Shown one piece after another: positions 59,687 through 64,000 of a stretch of DNA of 64,000 nt. This DNA comes from Ailurus styani (taxonomy: Eukaryota > Chordata > Mammalia > Carnivora > Ailuridae). The translations under genes and the position numbers were made by a program. The DNA lies in contig LNAC01000278.1 of the NCBI GenBank assembly GCA_002007465.1, positions 1,092,333 through 1,156,332 on the forward strand, given 5' to 3'. A model generated the notes under the pieces. That model was not told the DNA's origin and ran no database searches. It saw nothing but the letters and a program-made list of their open reading frames with translations. Positions within the stretch are counted from its first letter, which is position 1, and every line of letters starts with the position of its first letter.

Positions 59687-61740
59687 AGAACATCTCAAGA
59701 GGCAAAATCCAAAAGGCTCTCCCTCGAGGGAAATCAGCCCTCGTGATGGGAGGGCTGCAGAGCTGGCTCAGGTCAGCTTTGCATTGCCCTGCTGGGCATC
59801 ACCACCACTTTGTTCTGGTGGTGAAACCAGTCTCCACCTTCTATATGAATTTGTGGAGGACTCAGGTCTCCGGCAGCAGTTTCTGCATTGGACATTGCAT
59901 GGATGCACCAATCTTACTATACGGAGGGCAGCGGCAGTGCTTGTCTAATAAAGTATTCACCTCTGGCTTCCGTTCCAGGCAGACAATGAGTACCCCATTA
60001 ATGTTTGTTGTGTCAAGCTGAACAAACTAGGATCCAGGGGCGAGGTCCCATTGTTCTCTGTAGCAAGATCCCTATTAATGAAACAGATGTGTCCCCTACC
60101 ATGTGTGACTGTAATAGATCTGTCCCATGGAGCCAGGAATAACAGGGGAAGTAGGGGTTTTGGATTCTCTCTGACCATATCCTGCCGGGACACACACCCC
60201 CCTCTTCCCTCTCCTCTAGATGCAGTGCATGGTATCGCTTGGGCTCATGGGAAGGGTTGGGGCATTCCTATTTGTCTGCTTTTTCACTGCAGTGTGGAGA
60301 ATAGTGCCTGGTACCCTGCAGGTGTTCAGTGAGTTTCTGTGGAATCAAAGAATAAATCACGGGTCCTGGCCCCGGGGAAGCGAGGGCCTTGCCCCTGCGA
60401 TCCTGGCAGGAGACACCAGACGTGCAGCTGTCCCCCCTTTGCCAGAGCTGGGGCTGATTCTCTCCAGTGGTGGCTCTTTAGTAAGCTGCGGCTTTCAATC
60501 TCTATCCATCTAGACCAGTTTTATTATAATGAGCTGTGTCTACAGGAAGTTAGTTCTGTGCTGCTTCTAAATCTTCTATTTTGCAACACAAGTGTGCATT
60601 ATTTTTTAATACTCCCTTGGCATGCTTCCTGGATTTCACCCCATTCTTATGGACTCTTTCCTCAATTCCCCGAAAATGCTTTAAGATACTGGATAATCAG
60701 GCTTGCCAGGAAAGAGCAAGAAAAAGTCCTTGTGTGCGACCTAATCCTCTTTAATCAGTGGCCTATGGTAATACTTTCAATCTCTCCTCTCCCCACCCCA
60801 TCCCACCCATTGCCATATCTGCAGCCTATCCACCGCCTCATTGTCAATTTCTGCATAGCACCTATTCGCCGTTAGATTCGGCATTGGGCCTTCTCCTTCC
60901 AGCCCTGTATGGTAGGGAAGTATGTTTCTCAAACTCCCTTCTAGCTTCTTAACTCAGTCATTGGGAGGAGCTGGTAGAGGACCAGAGGGCAAGAGGGAGG
61001 GAGGAGCCGGGTGTTTTCTCCATCCCCAGCCCCCACTTTGGCCAGCATGCCCCCCGTTGGCTGCACCCCCTTCCTGGACCCAGCAAGGCAGTTCTGCCCC
61101 TGGGATCTGGTAGCACTACCTATTGTCCCTCTATCCCCACGGATAGTAGCAGATGTCTGCTCTTGTACCTCTTGCGATTGCCTCCCTATGTCCTCTTTGG
61201 TTTCTTACCTCTTCCTTGAACTCTGTAACCAATTCTCTCTATTTGCACTCCGTTTGCAAAACCTAGAGTGGTTTCTGATTTTTGACTAGAGTTGAATAGG
61301 CAGTGCAAATACTCCTGCTGACTTCATGTGGGCTCCTCCTTTTTCTTCTGACTGTTCTGTGGAATGAAGCACTTACCTCACAAGATAGTGTCATAATAAG
61401 TTGTTTGTGGAAGAGCTCCGAGATCCTGGAGTGGTTGGTAAGGTATAAATAAGTGTAATAAGTCATGAATTAGCATTCGTCCAAATACTCTTTGCTTACT
61501 AAAGAAGTTTTAACTTCTGTTCTTACTGGAGTAACTATCAGAAATGTCCCCGGTTGAAGAGGTGGGAGAGCTCCCTTGACAATGGTCTTGCTTGGCTTCT
61601 AAGCCTGAAGGCAGCTGTGGTACCTGACTCGTCACTCACTCAAATCTGGGTCACCTTGTACTTGTCTCAAAGCCATTTATCATCTCTGCTTTGGACGCCC
61701 GTGGGTAGCCAAACCTGTACTTGGGGTAGCTCTCCCAAGG
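59687..61740. other. Intergenic DNA
   Basis: Contains an L2-like end at about 60210-60350. The 178-codon frame at 60339-60875 resembles no protein. No gene called. Confidence 0.55.
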
Positions 61741-61749
61741 TATTTGGTA

Positions 61750-61905
61750 AATGGCTCAGGGCTATGGGTTGGGGCTGAACATGGATTTGGGGCCAATTAC
61801 ACCTGGGTTTGAATTGCAGCTTTGTATCTCCTGAGCTGTGTAAGCATGGAAAAATTACTTAACTTCCCTAAACCCCATTTTTTTTTCTAATGTCAAATGA
61901 AGAGA
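61750..61905 (+). repeat. MIR, plus orientation
   Basis: 'tacacctgggtttgaattgc', 'gagctgtgtaagcatggaaa' and 'ttacttaacttccctaaacc' follow the MIR consensus. Confidence 0.85.
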
Positions 61906-62149
61906 AGAAAGTTTTACATCAGGCTTTTATATTAGATGGTTGTCTCAAAGAAAAAGATCTGCCTTAAGGCCCCAATCAGAGTTTACAAATCTTGAGACTT
62001 GGCTACTGAGAGCTGGCTCATCTCCTCTCCCATCAATGCCGTATGTAAAGTAATACATGTTCTGTAGGTTCTATCAAGAACCCAAAACCTGTGTCTGTAG
62101 ATAACCAGACGGGCTCAGAAGTAACCTAGAACCAAAGCCTTTTTGTTTT

Positions 62150-62344
62150 TTTAAAGATTTTATTTATTTATTTGACAGAGAGAGAGAGAGAGATCACAAG
62201 TAGGCAGAGAGGCAGGCAGAGAGAGAGGAGGAAGCAGGCTCCCTGCGGAGCAGAGAGCCCGATGCGGGGCTCGATCCCAGGACCCTGAGATCATGACCTG
62301 AGCTGAAGGCAGAGGCTTAACCCACTGAGCCACCCAGGCGCCCC
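62150..62344 (-). repeat. Mustelid-type SINEC, minus orientation, with target-site duplication
   Basis: 'aaagattttatttatttatt', 'atcacaagtaggcagagagg', ending 'gagccacccaggcgcccc'. Flanks 'aaccaaagcctttt' and 'aaccaaagccctttt' show the duplication. Confidence 0.95.
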
Positions 62345-63580
62345 AAACCAAAGCCCTTTTAATGAATATAAGAATTCTGTTTCTATGAAAACATCAGCCT
62401 CTTTAATTTCTTTTCTGTGTTTATTCACCTTGCCTATTTATTAAACACATTCAGTTGCTTATTCTTTGCAAGTAGGATATGAAAAGGAAAAGATGAGGAA
62501 TGTTTAACTTTGTGTAGCTCTGATGTCAGACCTAGTAAATATTGGATGGTGTTGACAGGAATCCAGGTCCTGAATGTCTGACCTAGAAGGACTAGACAGG
62601 ACTCTTGTGTTAGGAGAGGTAGTCTAAGTTCTGGCTTGACTGAACTCTAAGCTGGAGGGCATCATGTGAGGGTTATGCTGCTGTTTTGAGCTCCCTTGAA
62701 AGGACTCAATTTCTCCTGTTTGGGGGAGTGGGTGAAATATACCACTAACTTAATTTTATGTAATAACTCTGTCAAATATTGTTAGCCAGTGCTTTCACTA
62801 TTTAAAAGGGGAAATGTAAGCCAGTCAACCCACATTATGATCTAAAAAGCAAACCCAGGTAGATGAATGGGAATGTGGAGGAGAAGGAATCCAATGTAGC
62901 AAACCGCCCTTCTGAGTGAGTGCTGATTTGAGTAGGTTTGAAAGGAAAGAAAGAAAGCTTCTGGGAAAGAAGCTGGGGCACAGCATTGTCAAAGAGGTAC
63001 CACAGATCTAAGGACTGAGATGTTCTCAGATTCAGCCGCACACAACTTCAGCCCTCATCAAAGAGGAAATTTTGCCATGGGAAGTGGTCAAGGGACTTTC
63101 GGGGCAGCTGAAAGAAGCCTTTTCCCTTCTTGCCCTTTGAGAAGGGGAGGGGGAAGAAAGGTGGGCCCGGGGATGTGAGGAGTTGCTGGTTTGTGGGAAG
63201 GCATGTAGATAAACAGCAGAGAGCCAAAGTACTTCCGATTCTGAAATAGTCATTCGACAAGAAGCACATATGTGGGGATGGATCCTAAAGAAGCTCCTAA
63301 TGAGTACACAGTGAAAGTCCAAGGCAAAGTGCCCTTCTGTAGGATAGATGTGGTGAGTCCTCTCAGCTTCTCTTTTCAGTTTTCCTCCATGGGCTGCGGG
63401 CTTTGCAAAGGAACCTTGGAAGAACGTGTGTGGTCATGTGTTCACTCTCATGGCCCTAAATCAGACAGCACTCGATGGAGCCTTGGTAGTTCTGCAATCT
63501 GTCCACTAAGCACTCTGGCTTCTCCTTCCCCGATTCCACTGTTATTTTCAAAAATTTTGTTAACTGATTGTCTCTTTCCT
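62345..63580. other. Intergenic DNA
   Basis: I see neither gene nor named repeat here. Confidence 0.5.
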
Positions 63581-63584
63581 GCCC

Positions 63585-63722
63585 ACCCTCCTGGACTGTA
63601 ATTTCTTTGAGAATAGATATCTTTGTGTGATTTCTTTGCTGATGCATGCCCCCAGCACTTAGAACAGGGCTTGAAACATAGCAGATCTTCAATAAATATT
63701 TGTTGGTTGTGTGAGTGAATAA
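63585..63722 (+). repeat. L2 3' end
   Basis: 'ctgtaatttctttgagaata', 'cccccagcacttagaacagg' and 'ttcaataaatatttgttggt' are the L2 3' terminus. Confidence 0.85.
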
Positions 63723-64000
63723 ACCACAATCCTGGCTTTTTAATTTTTAATATGTCCAAAGGCTAATAACAGAGACTTATGCTTAAAAAACATTCAAGTG
63801 TTGTTTTTGGGTAAGTAAAAATTCAGCTCAGTGGCTGTTTCCTCTCTAAACTTACAGTCTATACCGCTGTCCATAATGTGGGGCCATGTTTGGCGGCTTG
63901 GACTGGCAGATTTCAAATTGGGCATCTTAGCCAGACTGGGACACGATTCTTTGTGCTCACTGCTGAAGAATGTACTGGAAGGGAGTGGAAATCAGGAACA

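Noticed and set aside
60339..60875. 178-codon open frame on the plus strand
   Set aside because: No similarity to known proteins, no splice or promoter context; an overlapping frame is open at 60220-60513. Treated as chance.

Overview
The window is nuclear DNA of a carnivoran mammal, most likely a mustelid. It holds about twenty tRNA-Lys-derived SINEC elements, several of the variant with the body 'acaagtaggcagagaggcag' typical of mink/ferret-type SINECs. Two vertebrate genes with intact splice sites are recognisable. The rest is intron, intergenic DNA, SINEs, LINEs, old DNA transposons and a decayed endogenous retrovirus (ERV).

Layout. (1) 1-3572: 3' end of ABCD3 (PMP70, peroxisomal half-ABC transporter) on the plus strand, with the last two coding exons and a polyadenylation signal. 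(2) 3573-6930: intergenic, with SINEs. (3) About 6931-14294: a class I (gammaretrovirus-like) ERV bounded by two related LTRs. It keeps gag, protease and env-TM remnants, but its middle is not recognisable pol and includes a CpG-rich block at about 12.05-13.1 kb. (4) 14335-20305: L1 3' sequences on the minus strand. A 2.9 kb stretch appears twice in direct tandem, with a single N at the junction and another N inside copy 2; this looks like an assembly duplication. (5) 20306-34140: intergenic, with L2, MER5A, L1, MER20 and SINEs. At 27093-28848 there is an unprocessed, broken copy of three internal ABCD3 exons, downstream of the real ABCD3 3' end. (6) 34140-45558: the complete F3 gene (tissue factor, coagulation factor III) on the minus strand, six exons encoding 292 residues, convergent with ABCD3. 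Its CpG-island promoter carries a TATA-like box, two AP-1-like sites and a kappaB-like site. (7) 45.6-64 kb: upstream intergenic DNA with SINEs, MIR/L2 fragments and a U6 snRNA pseudogene fused to an L1 3' end.

The ABCD3-F3 convergent order matches the gene order I recall for human chromosome 1p. The two gene products are not functionally linked: one acts in the peroxisomal membrane, the other starts coagulation at the cell surface. The most interesting non-routine signals are the ABCD3 partial duplicate, the CpG island inside an apparent provirus, the U6-L1 chimera, an early stop predicted for the exon-5-skipped F3 isoform, and the N-flanked tandem duplication. I saw no CRISPR array, bacterial operon or clearly new protein-coding system.
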